From an uncultured bacterium (GTDB taxonomy: Bacteria; Planctomycetota; Phycisphaerae; Phycisphaerales; SM1A02), in contig CAIXJC010000011.1 in assembly GCA_903919715.1 (NCBI GenBank), positions 124,001 through 188,000 on the forward strand: a stretch of DNA of 64,000 bases, read 5' to 3'. Shown in pieces: positions 21,217-30,832 of this stretch. Both the position numbers and the translations under genes were made by a program. Every line of letters starts with the position of its first letter. The stretch's first letter is position 1. Under the pieces are notes generated by a model that saw only the letters and a program-made list of their open reading frames with translations, made no database searches and was not told the DNA's origin.

Positions 21217-22056
21217 TTACGCGTGATTCTTTGGCGTGACTGACGGCAAAGAAGTCTTCAGTGCGACTGTCCGCCTTTCCCGTTCAACTTGCAAGAGGCG
21301 ATCCCAGTTGGCGCCTCCGTCCGACCGACTCCGCTCGCGGTGCCAGAGATGCAGCACGCAGGTTGCCGAGCGTGCGCGCCGTACACGAAGGCCAAACGAA
21401 ATGGCTCGAATCGCCAGATCGCTGTCCTCATGAGCCCACCCTACCGATGACTCGTCAAAGCCTCCAAGAGCCAAGAGATCCTCTCGCCATAAAGCGCAGT
21501 TGCAACTCCGTACCGATCTCCAATGAATCGGCCGAGAATCACGGCCAATCGCAGGACCCGGTATCAACATTGGAAAGACACGGTTCATTTGCTTCAGCAG
21601 ACGGCGACGAATCATTCCAATCATGTTCCATCGATGAATCGGATTCTGCTCCGCCAAGCTCTTCTCTGTGATGACTTGCGACAGCAACACACGACTGCCG
21701 CGCACGAGCGTCTTGGGCGCTGCGTCGCGAAGATGGCCATCGACGAAACCTTGGCGTGGCACGCAGTCTCCATCCAAGAAAATCGCATAGGAACTCCTCA
21801 TCTGAACGATCCCAAGGTTCCGTGCTGCGGCGACGCGACATCCATCGTCCGCCTGCCATGCATGAACGAGGCGGTCGCCGAAGAAGGCGCGCGACTCTTC
21901 CACGGCGTCCTTTGTGAGGATGCCAGACCCATCATCAACCACAATCACCTCGAAGTCCGTGCGCATCTGACTCGCAAGCCCCGCGAGCACCGCACGCAAT
22001 GCGTCGGGACGTTCGTAGGTGCTCACGATGACGCTGGCTTTATAGATCTCGGTCAT
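21217..22056 (-). CDS. family 2 glycosyltransferase
   Basis: A 279-residue GT-A fold transferase. The donor-binding elements are seen as SVIVSTYERPDAL, VIVVDDGSG and the metal motif FLDGDCVP, and the acceptor-side segment as GGFDESSVGWAHEDSDLAIR, as in GT2/GT7C-type proteins. It probably adds a sugar to a surface glycan, acting on the cytoplasmic face of the inner membrane. The ATG at 22056 follows GAGAG with good spacing; the frame also opens at a TTG (22068). It is divergent from the CDP-sugar operon, 134 bases apart, and likely belongs to the same glycan pathway. Confidence 0.85.
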   Translation of the reverse strand: MTEIYKASVIVSTYERPDALRAVLAGLASQMRTDFEVIVVDDGSGILTKDAVEESRAFFGDRLVHAWQADDGCRVAAARNLGIVQMRSSYAIFLDGDCVPRQGFVDGHLRDAAPKTLVRGSRVLLSQVITEKSLAEQNPIHRWNMIGMIRRRLLKQMNRVFPMLIPGPAIGRDSRPIHWRSVRSCNCALWREDLLALGGFDESSVGWAHEDSDLAIRAISFGLRVRRARSATCVLHLWHRERSRSDGGANWDRLLQVERERRTVALKTSLPSVTPKNHA

Positions 22057-22190
22057 ACAGTCTCTCAAGTTCTCGACACACGTCGTGGATGCAAAGTATC
22101 ACAGTGCGCAAGCGCTGAACGAAGTTCGAGATTTGTTACCATCAAATGGAACGAGACCATGTCAAGAATTCCCTGCGGAAAGCATCCAAA

Positions 22191-22964
22191 ATGAAAGCCG
22201 TCATACTCGCTGGTGGACTCGGAACTCGAATTTCCGAAGAAACACATCTCAAGCCAAAGCCCATGATCGAAATCGGCGGGCGTCCGATTCTCTGGCACAT
22301 TATGAAAATGTATTCCGCACACGGCGTGAACGATTTCATCATCTGCTGCGGCTATCGCGGTTACATCATCAAGGAATACTTCGCCAATTATTTCCTACAC
22401 ATGTCGGATGTGACCTTCGACATGGCTCACAACAAGATGGAAGTACACCACCAGAAGTCCGAGCCTTGGAGAGTCACGCTCGTCGATACTGGCGAAGACA
22501 CTATGACCGGTGGCCGACTGAAACGAGTGGCGGACTACATCAAGGATGAAGATGCTTTCTTTTTCACCTATGGCGATGGCGTCGCTGACGTGGACATCAC
22601 CAAGGAACTCGCATTTCACAAAGCGCACGGAAAAATGGCGACCGTTCTGGCGGTTCAGCCACCTGGGCGATACGGCGCACTCCAACTTGATGGCACAGTC
22701 GTTCGCGGATTCACCGAGAAACCGCGCGGCGATGGCGGCTTGATCAACGGCGGATTTTTCGTGCTCTCTCCAAAGTGCATTGACTTGATCAAGAATGACC
22801 AATCAAGTTGGGAGGGACACCCGCTCACCAAACTTGCAGCCGATGGCCAATTGCAAGCATTCGAGCACTCTGGATTCTGGCAACCCATGGATACCTTGCG
22901 CGACAAGACGCAACTTGAGGATCTGTGGGCTTCAGGCAAAGCCCCTTGGAAAACGTGGCAGTGA
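22191..22964 (+). CDS. rfbF: glucose-1-phosphate cytidylyltransferase
   Basis: A 257-residue nucleotidyltransferase making CDP-glucose from glucose-1-phosphate and CTP. The activation motif [20 protein letters not shown] is followed by [27 protein letters not shown] and [11 protein letters not shown], all characteristic of RfbF. Starting at ATG 22191 gives the exact usual family length of 257; an upstream in-frame ATG (22146) would add an unrelated 15 residues. It is the first gene of a five-gene run in which each gene overlaps the next by four bases. The GTGA at 22961 couples it to the dehydratase. Confidence 0.95.
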   Translation: MKAVILAGGLGTRISEETHLKPKPMIEIGGRPILWHIMKMYSAHGVNDFIICCGYRGYIIKEYFANYFLHMSDVTFDMAHNKMEVHHQKSEPWRVTLVDTGEDTMTGGRLKRVADYIKDEDAFFFTYGDGVADVDITKELAFHKAHGKMATVLAVQPPGRYGALQLDGTVVRGFTEKPRGDGGLINGGFFVLSPKCIDLIKNDQSSWEGHPLTKLAADGQLQAFEHSGFWQPMDTLRDKTQLEDLWASGKAPWKTWQ

Positions 22965-24037
22965 AATCCGAATTCTGGAAGGGAAAGCGTGTCTTCGTTA
23001 CTGGGCACACGGGGTTCAAAGGTGGATGGCTTTCGCTTTGGCTTACAGAACTTGGTGCTGAAGTTCATGGATATGCACTCCACCCGCCAACCGAGCCGAA
23101 TTTTTTTACGGCCTGCAATCTTCGCATGCGCCTCGCAAGCAGCACGATTGCTGATATTCGCGATGCCTCAGCGCTTGTCAATTCCATGCGGGCCGCCAAA
23201 CCCGAAGTCGTTTTTCACCTCGCTGCGCAACCACTTGTTCGATCGTCTTACTTAGCACCCGTCGAAACATTCGCCGTCAATGTCATGGGGACAGTCAATC
23301 TCCTCGAAGCGATTCGAGATCACTCGAGCATCCAAGCAGTCGTCAATGTCACCACTGACAAGTGCTACGAAAATCACGAACGTCCGGAGGCCTACCGAGA
23401 GGGCGAGGCAATGGGAGGTCACGATCCATATTCCAGTAGCAAGGGTTGCTCGGAACTCGTGACCGCTGCGTACCGCCGCTCTTTCTTGGCGCCAAAAGGG
23501 ACTCATGTTGCCACGGCGCGCGCTGGGAATGTCATCGGCGGAGGAGATTGGGCAATGGATCGATTGATTCCCGACTTTCTTCGTGCGCTTGACGCCAAAG
23601 AACCAATTGCGATCCGCGCTCCACATGCGACTCGCCCGTGGCAGCATGTTCTTGAACCTCTTTCTGGTTACTTGTCACTTGCAGAACATCTCTTTACTGA
23701 AGGCAGTGCATTCGCAGAGGCGTGGAACTTTGGGCCACGGCTCGACGACAGCAAATCAGTTCAGTGGATTGTCGAACATCTCTGCGCAGCTATTCCTGGC
23801 GCAACTTGGCGCGCCGAAACGACGCAGCAACCTCACGAAGCGAACACGCTCACACTTGATAGCACGAAGGCTCGGGAACAACTTGGATGGCAACCTCGCT
23901 GGACTCTGACCGATGCGCTGCGACACACACTTGAATGGCATGCAGCATGGAAGAATGGCAAAGACCTCCAGTCAATGAGCGTGCAACAGATCTGCGACTA
24001 TTCCAAAGCAATGCAAATGATGGCGAGCGCAAGATGA
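22961..24037 (+). CDS. rfbG: CDP-glucose 4,6-dehydratase
   Basis: A 358-residue extended short-chain dehydrogenase converting CDP-glucose to CDP-4-keto-6-deoxyglucose. The NAD-binding glycines are in [15 protein letters not shown], the catalytic Tyr-Lys pair in [13 protein letters not shown] and the substrate segment in [11 protein letters not shown]. The frame is open from 22925, but the GTG at 22961 overlaps the rfbF stop as GTGA and gives the family's normal length. With rfbF it supplies the common precursor of CDP-linked deoxysugars. No 3-dehydrase (E1) or its reductase (E3) is present, so the route here is not that of the 3,6-dideoxyhexoses. Confidence 0.95.
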   Translation: MKSEFWKGKRVFVTGHTGFKGGWLSLWLTELGAEVHGYALHPPTEPNFFTACNLRMRLASSTIADIRDASALVNSMRAAKPEVVFHLAAQPLVRSSYLAPVETFAVNVMGTVNLLEAIRDHSSIQAVVNVTTDKCYENHERPEAYREGEAMGGHDPYSSSKGCSELVTAAYRRSFLAPKGTHVATARAGNVIGGGDWAMDRLIPDFLRALDAKEPIAIRAPHATRPWQHVLEPLSGYLSLAEHLFTEGSAFAEAWNFGPRLDDSKSVQWIVEHLCAAIPGATWRAETTQQPHEANTLTLDSTKAREQLGWQPRWTLTDALRHTLEWHAAWKNGKDLQSMSVQQICDYSKAMQMMASAR

Positions 24038-24597
24038 CGACTCGCTTTGACATGTTGCCAACGCCACTCGATGGTTTGAAGGCAGTGCGCCGAAAGCCTG
24101 TTGGCGACGCGCGCGGCTTTCTAGAACGCATGTTCTGCGCTCAGGAATTTGAACAATTCCTGGACGGCAAGTCGATCACACAAATCAATCGCACGCTCAC
24201 AAAAAACTGCGGAACCGTCCGCGGAATGCACTTCCAATACGCGCCACACACTGAAATAAAGTTCGTCACTTGCCTTCGCGGCGAGGTGTTTGATGTCGCT
24301 GTGGACGTCCGAAAAAACTCCCCCACTTTTCTACGCTGGCACGGCGAGATGCTCACACAAGACAATCACATGACGCTGCTGATTCCCAAAGGCTTTGCCC
24401 ATGGGTTTCAAACATTGTCGAGCGACTGCGAGATGCTCTACTTCCATACCGCTGTGTATTGCGCAGAGTCAGAAGGCGCCCTGCATGCGCAAGATCCGAG
24501 ACTGGCCATCAATTGGCCACTGGCAATTTCCGAGCAATCGGATCGCGACACGGCACACCCATTCCTTACTCTCGATTTTCAGGGAGTCGCCCCGTGA
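24034..24597 (+). CDS. nucleotide-sugar 3,5-epimerase-like protein (RmlC family)
   Basis: A 187-residue cupin of the dTDP-4-dehydrorhamnose 3,5-epimerase family. The catalytic His is in RGMHFQ; IPKGFAHGFQTL and a following Tyr-containing LYFHTAVY segment match the active-site base and acid of the family, so it should be catalytically competent. In this operon its substrate is more likely CDP-4-keto-6-deoxyglucose than a dTDP sugar. The start at 24034 overlaps the rfbG stop as ATGA; the longer open frame from 23935 is a frame extension inside rfbG. Confidence 0.85.
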   Translation: MTTRFDMLPTPLDGLKAVRRKPVGDARGFLERMFCAQEFEQFLDGKSITQINRTLTKNCGTVRGMHFQYAPHTEIKFVTCLRGEVFDVAVDVRKNSPTFLRWHGEMLTQDNHMTLLIPKGFAHGFQTLSSDCEMLYFHTAVYCAESEGALHAQDPRLAINWPLAISEQSDRDTAHPFLTLDFQGVAP

Positions 24598-25820
24598 AGT
24601 GCAGGCACTGCAACGCGCTTTTAACGCTGCCGCTGATTGACCTTGGATCTGCGCCGCCATCAAATGCGTATCGAAGCAAGCAACAACTTCACCAACCCGA
24701 AAAAAAATATCCGCTTCGAGTTCTTGTCTGCCAAACATGTTGGCTGGCTCAGACCGAGGACTTTGCACAAGCGAACGAATTGTTTGACGCCGACTACGCC
24801 TACTTCAGCAGTTTCTCAACCACGTGGCTGGAACATGCGAAGCAGTATGCGCATGAGATGTCGGTGCGATTCCACGTGGGGCCATCGAGCCATGTGGTTG
24901 AAATTGCCGCAAATGATGGCTATTTGCTTCAGTATTTCAAGGCGGCCAACATTCCATGCACTGGCGTCGAACCCACCGCCAGCACTGCGGCAGCGGCGCG
25001 CGCCAAAGGCATCGACATTGTGCAAGAGTTCTTCGGCGTGGCTCTTGCCCGTACGTTGGTCGCGCAAGGCAAGCAAGCCGATCTCACGGCCGCGAACAAT
25101 GTCCTCGCGCATGTGCCTGACATCAATGACTTTGCCGCAGGCTTCACTGTCTTATTAAAACCAAACGGCGTCGCCACTTTCGAGTTCCCCCACCTCATGC
25201 AGTTGATGGCTGAAAATCAGTTTGACACGATTTATCACGAGCACTTTTCGTATTTGTCTCTGACTGCGGTCCAGCGCATCTTTGCAGCGAACGGATTGAC
25301 GGTCTTCGATGTCGAGGAACATCCCACGCATGGAGGCAGCCTCCGAGTGTTCGCACAGCGAACCGACGCGGGGAATCAACCCATCACTGATCGAGTCACA
25401 CAACTTCTTCGACAAGAGGAAACAGTCGGCGTACGCACAGAGAAGTATTATTCGGCATTCCAACTGCGTGCCGAAAAAGTGAAAGATGACTTCGTCGCAT
25501 TCCTCATCGATGCAAAGCGACAAGGGAAAAGTGTGGCTGCATACGGTGCGGCAGCGAAAGGCAATACGCTGATGAACTTTGCGGCAATCGGTGCTGATTT
25601 AATCCAGTACGTCGTTGATAAAAATCCAGCGAAACAACGCAAATACATGCCCGGGAGCCAGATTCCCATTGTCGATCCAATCACCCTTCAGGAACACCGA
25701 CCTGACTATCTCATTATCCTCCCTTGGAACATTGCCAAAGAGGTCAAGGAGCAAAATGCTCCACTTGCCAAACTTGGAACAAGATTTGTAACTGCCGTGC
25801 CGAAGTTGGAGATTGGATGA
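24594..25820 (+). CDS. sugar C-methyltransferase, NovU/TylC3 type
   Basis: A 408-residue SAM-dependent methyltransferase. The N-terminus carries a CxxC (CRHC) and a second CQTC pair spaced as in the zinc-binding domain of sugar C-methyltransferases. The SAM motif VVEIAANDGYLLQYF follows, then FEFPHLMQLM and YHEHFSYLSL. A C-terminal domain has GKSVAAYGAAAKGNTLMN. Relatives methylate C3 or C5 of 4-keto-deoxysugars. The GTG at 24594 overlaps the epimerase stop as GTGA and starts just before the first Cys. The context implies a branched, C-methylated CDP-deoxysugar. Confidence 0.85.
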   Translation: MKCRHCNALLTLPLIDLGSAPPSNAYRSKQQLHQPEKKYPLRVLVCQTCWLAQTEDFAQANELFDADYAYFSSFSTTWLEHAKQYAHEMSVRFHVGPSSHVVEIAANDGYLLQYFKAANIPCTGVEPTASTAAAARAKGIDIVQEFFGVALARTLVAQGKQADLTAANNVLAHVPDINDFAAGFTVLLKPNGVATFEFPHLMQLMAENQFDTIYHEHFSYLSLTAVQRIFAANGLTVFDVEEHPTHGGSLRVFAQRTDAGNQPITDRVTQLLRQEETVGVRTEKYYSAFQLRAEKVKDDFVAFLIDAKRQGKSVAAYGAAAKGNTLMNFAAIGADLIQYVVDKNPAKQRKYMPGSQIPIVDPITLQEHRPDYLIILPWNIAKEVKEQNAPLAKLGTRFVTAVPKLEIG

Positions 25821-26659
25821 GCCCCACTGTTCTCTTGACGGGAGCCACGGGCTTTGTGGGGCGTCAAGTATTGAGATCGTTAGGCGACCACGGGCTGCCC
25901 ATTCGCACCATCGTTCGTGAAGGCAAAGAAGCGCTCGTGATTGGCTCCCGAAATCTGGAGCGGGTCATCACCACGAAAGATCTCTTCGCCGAAAAATCAG
26001 GCTGGTGGGCAGAGGCGTGCGCAGGGATTGACACCATAATCCATGTCGCTTGGTACGCAGAAAGCGGCAAGTATCTCCAGTCGGAAAAAAACTTCGATTG
26101 CCTAGCCGGGACACTCGAGATGGCTCAAGGCGCAGTCGACGCTTGCGTTCGGCGAGTTGTCGGCATCGGAACGTGCTTTGAATACGACTTAACAGCTGGC
26201 GATTTATCGATTGAAACTTCGCTCCGACCAACGACCCCCTATGCCGAGGCGAAAGCGAAGGCGTTCAGGGCACTGTCGACAATATTTTCGCAGCACGGAA
26301 TTGAGTTCGCTTGGTGTCGATTGTTCTACCTGCACGGTGAAGGCGAAGATTTGCGCCGATTGGTTCCTTACATTCGCTCCAAACTTTCCGCAGGCGAATT
26401 CGCTGAACTCACGAGTGGAAATCAGATTCGCGACTTCCTTGATGTCCGAGTGGCGTCGGAGATGATCGTCAATACTGCGATCGGTTCCAAACAAGGTGCG
26501 ATCAACACCTGTTCAGGAGTCCCAATATCGGTGCGTGCACTTGCCGAGCAGATCGCCGACGAATATGGGCGCCGAGATCTTCTGAAATTTGGCGCGCGGC
26601 CAGACAACCTTGTTGATCCGCCCCGCGTCGTTGGGATTCGCGATCAGAAACCAATATGA
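25817..26659 (+). CDS. NAD-dependent epimerase/dehydratase family reductase
   Basis: A 280-residue extended SDR. The nucleotide-binding TGATGFVGRQVL is at the N-terminus and the catalytic Tyr-Lys in TPYAEAKAKA. As the last gene of the CDP-sugar run, it most likely performs the 4-keto reduction that finishes the deoxysugar; an epimerase role is possible. It starts by an ATGA overlap with the C-methyltransferase. The 243 bases after it contain no gene. Confidence 0.82.
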   Translation: MSPTVLLTGATGFVGRQVLRSLGDHGLPIRTIVREGKEALVIGSRNLERVITTKDLFAEKSGWWAEACAGIDTIIHVAWYAESGKYLQSEKNFDCLAGTLEMAQGAVDACVRRVVGIGTCFEYDLTAGDLSIETSLRPTTPYAEAKAKAFRALSTIFSQHGIEFAWCRLFYLHGEGEDLRRLVPYIRSKLSAGEFAELTSGNQIRDFLDVRVASEMIVNTAIGSKQGAINTCSGVPISVRALAEQIADEYGRRDLLKFGARPDNLVDPPRVVGIRDQKPI

Positions 26660-26787
26660 CTCAAGAGCCGTTGGCAAAAATGCTTCGCAAACAAGTTGAG
26701 GCGATTCTCTCATGCAACCGTAAGACTCACATCATCCAGAATGCCGCACGAGAGCGAATTGTATGATCATCCAATACTCTATAGAAA

Positions 26788-26816
26788 TTGCCAACCTCAC
26801 CATGACTCGCCATAAT
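26788..26816 (+). promoter_or_regulatory. predicted sigma-70-type promoter
   Basis: TTGCCA (26788-26793) and CATAAT (26811-26816) are separated by exactly 17 bases, in the only sizeable gene-free stretch of the glycan island (26660-26902). It would drive the CmcI-like methyltransferase at 26903 with a leader of about 80 bases. This is a prediction by pattern only. Confidence 0.4.
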
Positions 26817-26902
26817 CAATCCTTTTCAACGGCAATATCTGCTACGCATAAAGATCACCGCCTCGCTTCTCAATTCGCCCGCACATTATTTCGGCAGAAC
26901 AA

Positions 26903-27673
26903 ATGAATAATTTTCAAAAAGAAGTCACAGAAAGAATCAGGACATTTGCTGGTGATTCGCAGCTATGCCGAACGGCAGCCGCGTTTATGAGCGCTTCAAC
27001 ATCCCCGAAGTATTCCTACAACTTTTCGTGGCAAGGTCGCCCCATCATTCAGTATCCGCAAGACATGGCTGCAATGCAGGAATTGATCTGGGAAATCAAG
27101 CCTGACTTGATTGTGGAGACTGGCATTGCCCACGGTGGCTCGTTGATTTTCAGCGCATCCATGCTGGCGTTGCTAGATATGTGCGATGCGATAAAGTCTG
27201 GCGAATCCATAAACCCTAATGTTTCCAGCCGAAAAGTGCTCGGCATTGATATTGACATCCGCGCCCACAACCGCGCCGCAATCGAGGCTCACCCAATGGC
27301 CTCGCGCATTCAAATGATTCAAGGCTCGAGCATTACGGCGGACATAATCGCGCAAGTGAAGGCGGTGGCGTCAAAGTATTCGCGCGTTCTTGTGTGTCTT
27401 GACAGCAACCACACGCACGACCATGTGCTTGCGGAACTCAACGCTTACGCCCCACTCACAAGCGTTGGCAGTTACTGCGTTGTATTTGACACGATCGTCG
27501 AGGACTTGCCAAAGGAAATGTTCCCCGACCGTCCTTGGGGGCCTGGCAACAATCCAAAAACTGCTGTGTGGGAATACCTGAAGACGCACCCAGAATTCCA
27601 AATTGACAAAAGTATTCAAGACAAATTGCTCATCACCGTCGCGCCAGATGGGTATTTGAAGCGCACTTCATAA
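26903..27673 (+). CDS. CmcI-like SAM-dependent methyltransferase
   Basis: A 256-residue protein of the cephalosporin hydroxylase (CmcI)/rhamnosyl O-methyltransferase family. The SAM site is VETGIAHGGSLIFSA; VLGIDIDIRAHN and CLDSNHTHDHVLAELNAYAPL carry the conserved metal and substrate residues. Members in glycan clusters usually O-methylate sugars, so decoration of the deoxysugar or another residue is the likely job here. It follows a predicted promoter and precedes a GT2 gene by 18 bases. Confidence 0.85.
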   Translation: MNNFQKEVTERIRTFAGDSQLCRTAAAFMSASTSPKYSYNFSWQGRPIIQYPQDMAAMQELIWEIKPDLIVETGIAHGGSLIFSASMLALLDMCDAIKSGESINPNVSSRKVLGIDIDIRAHNRAAIEAHPMASRIQMIQGSSITADIIAQVKAVASKYSRVLVCLDSNHTHDHVLAELNAYAPLTSVGSYCVVFDTIVEDLPKEMFPDRPWGPGNNPKTAVWEYLKTHPEFQIDKSIQDKLLITVAPDGYLKRTS

Positions 27674-27691
27674 TTCTGCAAGTTCACATCC

Positions 27692-28630
27692 GTGTCACAG
27701 TTCGTCACTCATCCCACTGTCGTCCTCGGCGTCCCCGCATTGAACGAAGCAAAATTCATTTGGAAGACCCTCGATTCAATCCAACGACAGACACACGCAG
27801 ACTTTGCCGTTTTGATTTCAGATAACGGTTCGACCGATGACACAGCAGCCATTTGTGAGCGTTTCGCCGCTGAAGATCCCCGCTTTCACTTTTTCCGCCA
27901 ACCAAACAACATTGGCTCATCCAATAATTTCAACTTTCTCCGAAAGTCCACCGACAGTCCTTTCTTTGCCTGGGTCGGCGGTCACGACATGCTGCACCCC
28001 GATTACTTGCGCAACCATCTTGCTGCATTAAACGCCGCCCCTCAGATCGGGGCTTCATTTACATTTTGGGATTTCATCGACGAGACGGACGCATTGCTTC
28101 GCAGAGGTTGCGACGTTGGAACTGCAACGCCACAATGGGGTCCATTCCTGAGGTATCTGTGGTCAGCGGCACTTGCCATTGACCTTGGGCCGATGCATGG
28201 GGTGTATCGTCGGTCGTGCATCTGTGACCTTCCGATGCGCAATTGTCCTGCGTGCGATCACATTTTGCTTTCGAACTGTTTTTATTTAGCGCCGTTCAAG
28301 TGCATTCCGGGCCATCTCTACAAACTTCGAGAATTTGACGAATCAAAACGCTCTCAGAATGTGATGCAGCGCATCACTGGAAAATCCAGCGCGGTACTTG
28401 ACATGCAGTCTGCAATCGACGGTTACTTGGAGGATTTCGACAAGATCGTTCCGCCAGATTCTTGGCACCGCCACATGAAACCTCTTGTGAAATGGGCATT
28501 GCAAGATCGATTTGTTCGCCAACGATTCCAGGCGACCAAACTGATTCGAAGCACATTAAAACGCTCCCATGAATTTAAGCGACTCTGTATGAATCTGAAC
28601 TTTTCGGCGCGCAATCAACCCGATTCATAA
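27692..28630 (+). CDS. family 2 glycosyltransferase
   Basis: A 312-residue GT-A transferase beginning at GTG 27692. TVVLGVPALNEAKF, LISDNGSTDDT and the metal-site region WVGGHDMLHPDY identify GT2. The C-terminal third is basic and may contact the membrane. Likely role: adding a sugar in assembly of the surface glycan encoded around it. Its last 56 bases overlap the convergent GT4-like gene. Confidence 0.85.
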   Translation: MSQFVTHPTVVLGVPALNEAKFIWKTLDSIQRQTHADFAVLISDNGSTDDTAAICERFAAEDPRFHFFRQPNNIGSSNNFNFLRKSTDSPFFAWVGGHDMLHPDYLRNHLAALNAAPQIGASFTFWDFIDETDALLRRGCDVGTATPQWGPFLRYLWSAALAIDLGPMHGVYRRSCICDLPMRNCPACDHILLSNCFYLAPFKCIPGHLYKLREFDESKRSQNVMQRITGKSSAVLDMQSAIDGYLEDFDKIVPPDSWHRHMKPLVKWALQDRFVRQRFQATKLIRSTLKRSHEFKRLCMNLNFSARNQPDS

Positions 28631-29909
28631 TCTTCGCCACCGCGGAATCGACCCCCACTGGCGCAACTGAACTGGAATCGAGACTTTGACTCTTCCACTT
28701 GCTCCACACAAGGTCCATCGCCGCAGCAACACTATTCGCGTCCAAGCTATTCGCGATCACGCCACCATAACGCTTGATAAGGTCGTCGAGCTGTGAATTC
28801 TGATGCGTCAGCGCCAGAATCGGTCTCCGAGCCCAGATGTACTCGTAGATTTTTGAGGGGATGTATTCAGCGCACCACGGAACATTCCCATGCAAGAGAA
28901 GTAGAGCGTCACACTCCTGCATCTTTCGTGTTACTTGAGTCCGCCCAGACTCGCCAGTGATCGGATCGCGTTCCAATCGTCCGTGAGACACGATCATGTC
29001 CCACATATTCCGCACTTCAGCGACTTGCTTCGCACGAGGATCCAGACCAGTCCCGAACACGTGCAATTGAACTACAGATCGCGCGCTTTGGTTTCGATTG
29101 GTCCAGATGTACAAGCCTTCGAGAAACTCTGCGAGAGATCTTGAGTCAGAGAGCACTCCAAAGTGTCCGATCCGCAGGAAATCACAATACTGATGGTTCA
29201 CAGTCACTTCAGGTTGTTTCGCGCCTGGAAGCACGCTCAAACCGCGTTCACCAAGCTGCGGATTTCGGCCGCGAGCAGCCGCGACGGCCGCATCAGTAAA
29301 CCACCAAGCAACCTGTGCGTCATCACAGACCAACTTTTCAAGTACTCGCTCGATCCATCGTTCACGGCTCAAACGTGCAATCAACTTATTTTCTTTGGGA
29401 TCCCGCCGATTGACGATCGGATCATGAACCTCAGCAATCCACGGAAGACCTGTCAACTTGTGAGCCATCCAACCAGCAAGGTGGGCAGAGACCGGACCGC
29501 CGCTGGAAAAAATAAGGTCAAACGGCTGCGCACGATTCAAAGACCACGCCTTGATCGCTGCTGCGGGTGTCCATGACCAATGCCCTGAAAGTCCTGTCAG
29601 AATTCTTTCTACAAGGATCGCAGGAGCAAGCAAAATCGACAACGCAACTGTTTGAAGTTTGTATCGAAAACCACGGCCATGCCGCTTGGATGTCACATGC
29701 CTGTAATCGAAGCGAATTCCCGACGGACCGAGTGGCCAGACTTGGTGGTGAGCGATATGCGAGTGCCGCTCACCCGTCACGCTACTGATAACCTCCATAT
29801 CGATTCCCGCATCTTCGAGATATGGAAGTTTGTCTGTAATTGTCTGACTCGCGGCACGCCCGTCACAGTTGAACGTGGGAGCAATGATGAGCCATCGCCT
29901 TCGCTTCAT
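28575..29909 (-). CDS. GT4-type glycosyltransferase (GT-B fold)
   Basis: About 444 residues. The N-terminal Rossmann half begins RRRWLIIAPTFNCDGRAAS and includes LIFSSGGPVSAHLAGWMA and PWIAEVHDP. The C-terminal half has RIGHFGVLSDSRSL and, near its end, YIPSKIYEYIWARRPILAL, which holds the Glu-rich donor-nucleotide region of GT4 enzymes. An amphipathic hydrophobic stretch near residues 85-110 could anchor it to the membrane. The ATG at 29909 is 11 bases after the DUF6492 stop; the frame also opens at 29939. It is the last gene of the resB-ccsA-glycosylation operon. Confidence 0.8.
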   Translation of the reverse strand: MKRRRWLIIAPTFNCDGRAASQTITDKLPYLEDAGIDMEVISSVTGERHSHIAHHQVWPLGPSGIRFDYRHVTSKRHGRGFRYKLQTVALSILLAPAILVERILTGLSGHWSWTPAAAIKAWSLNRAQPFDLIFSSGGPVSAHLAGWMAHKLTGLPWIAEVHDPIVNRRDPKENKLIARLSRERWIERVLEKLVCDDAQVAWWFTDAAVAAARGRNPQLGERGLSVLPGAKQPEVTVNHQYCDFLRIGHFGVLSDSRSLAEFLEGLYIWTNRNQSARSVVQLHVFGTGLDPRAKQVAEVRNMWDMIVSHGRLERDPITGESGRTQVTRKMQECDALLLLHGNVPWCAEYIPSKIYEYIWARRPILALTHQNSQLDDLIKRYGGVIANSLDANSVAAAMDLVWSKWKSQSLDSSSVAPVGVDSAVAKIMNRVDCAPKSSDSYRVA

Positions 29910-29920
29910 CACTTGTGGAA

Positions 29921-30829
29921 TCATGGCCCAAGGTACCAACGAATTTTTGCAATATTGCGCCGAAGCGCTCTGGCGGCGCGAGAAGGAAGTGACTTACGAA
30001 ACGATGAGTGATCCATCCAGTATTCCCAGTTGGATTGATACACAACGCCCATGACGGATCTGGAAAGGATTGACTCATCCACCCCGTCCCTGCGATCTTT
30101 CCAAGCATCGTTCTCATAGAGATAGAGCTTGAAGTATGGATCGTGCAATGTGATCGGGATACTCTTCAGGGCAACCAACGCTTCGCCATAAATCATCAAC
30201 TCCGATCCAAGTTGCCGAACAAGATCGAGCAGCGTTTGACCTGCAGGCCCAAGGCGTTTTTCTGCGAGATCCGACCACACTCGCGCACTCCAGATGAATG
30301 GAGCACCTCCAAAAGTGTGCCGTACCTCGCTCGTATTGCCGAAGTACCCCCGCGTTCGATCGCTCATTTCAAGCCAATCGGTCCAAATCTTCGGTTTATG
30401 AATTCGTTCGGCGAGTTCACGGACATATTGAGTACCGCACAACACAGAATAGGGATTGCCGTCTGGCGCAATGAAATCGCTCAACTGAAATGGGCGAATA
30501 AATTTGCAGTCCGAATCCATCACCAATAGGTTTTCGGCAATTCCAAGCCGCCATGCTTCTGACTTAACAACTTGCTGCATCTGCCCGCCAGGAATGTTTT
30601 CGTACTTCGCGGTCCGTGCGCTCGGACACGCGGCAAAGACTTCTTCTTGAGTCAACCAACGGATCGTTGCATCAGAAAGAACACGTTTGAATTCGGGCAA
30701 GTGCGAACTCGGCACTGCGATATAAAAAGGGAGTTCGTCAATGTTGTGCCGCTTGATGCTCTCGAACAACCTCGCCGCACGGTGAAGGTCCTTCAGATAT
30801 GAGCACAAAAAAATAGCAAGGCGATCCAT
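29921..30829 (-). CDS. DUF6492-like putative glycosyltransferase
   Basis: A 302-residue protein with a GT-A-like start (LAIFLCSYLKDLHRAARLFES) and a VMDSDCKFIRPFQ segment, in which DSD resembles the metal-binding motif of nucleotide-sugar transferases. This layout is that of DUF6492 proteins found in capsule and O-antigen clusters; the catalytic role is inferred. It sits three bases after the GT87-like gene and just before the GT4-like gene. Confidence 0.65.
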   Translation of the reverse strand: MDRLAIFLCSYLKDLHRAARLFESIKRHNIDELPFYIAVPSSHLPEFKRVLSDATIRWLTQEEVFAACPSARTAKYENIPGGQMQQVVKSEAWRLGIAENLLVMDSDCKFIRPFQLSDFIAPDGNPYSVLCGTQYVRELAERIHKPKIWTDWLEMSDRTRGYFGNTSEVRHTFGGAPFIWSARVWSDLAEKRLGPAGQTLLDLVRQLGSELMIYGEALVALKSIPITLHDPYFKLYLYENDAWKDRRDGVDESILSRSVMGVVYQSNWEYWMDHSSFRKSLPSRAARALRRNIAKIRWYLGP

Positions 30830-30832
30830 GCG

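Noticed and set aside
22191-26659. 3,6-dideoxyhexose (abequose/tyvelose) pathway
   Set aside because: The E1 and E3 genes are absent; an epimerase and a C-methyltransferase are present instead.
26660-26902. A small gene in the largest gap
   Set aside because: No frame with a plausible start, ribosome site and coding character was seen; only a promoter-like match.
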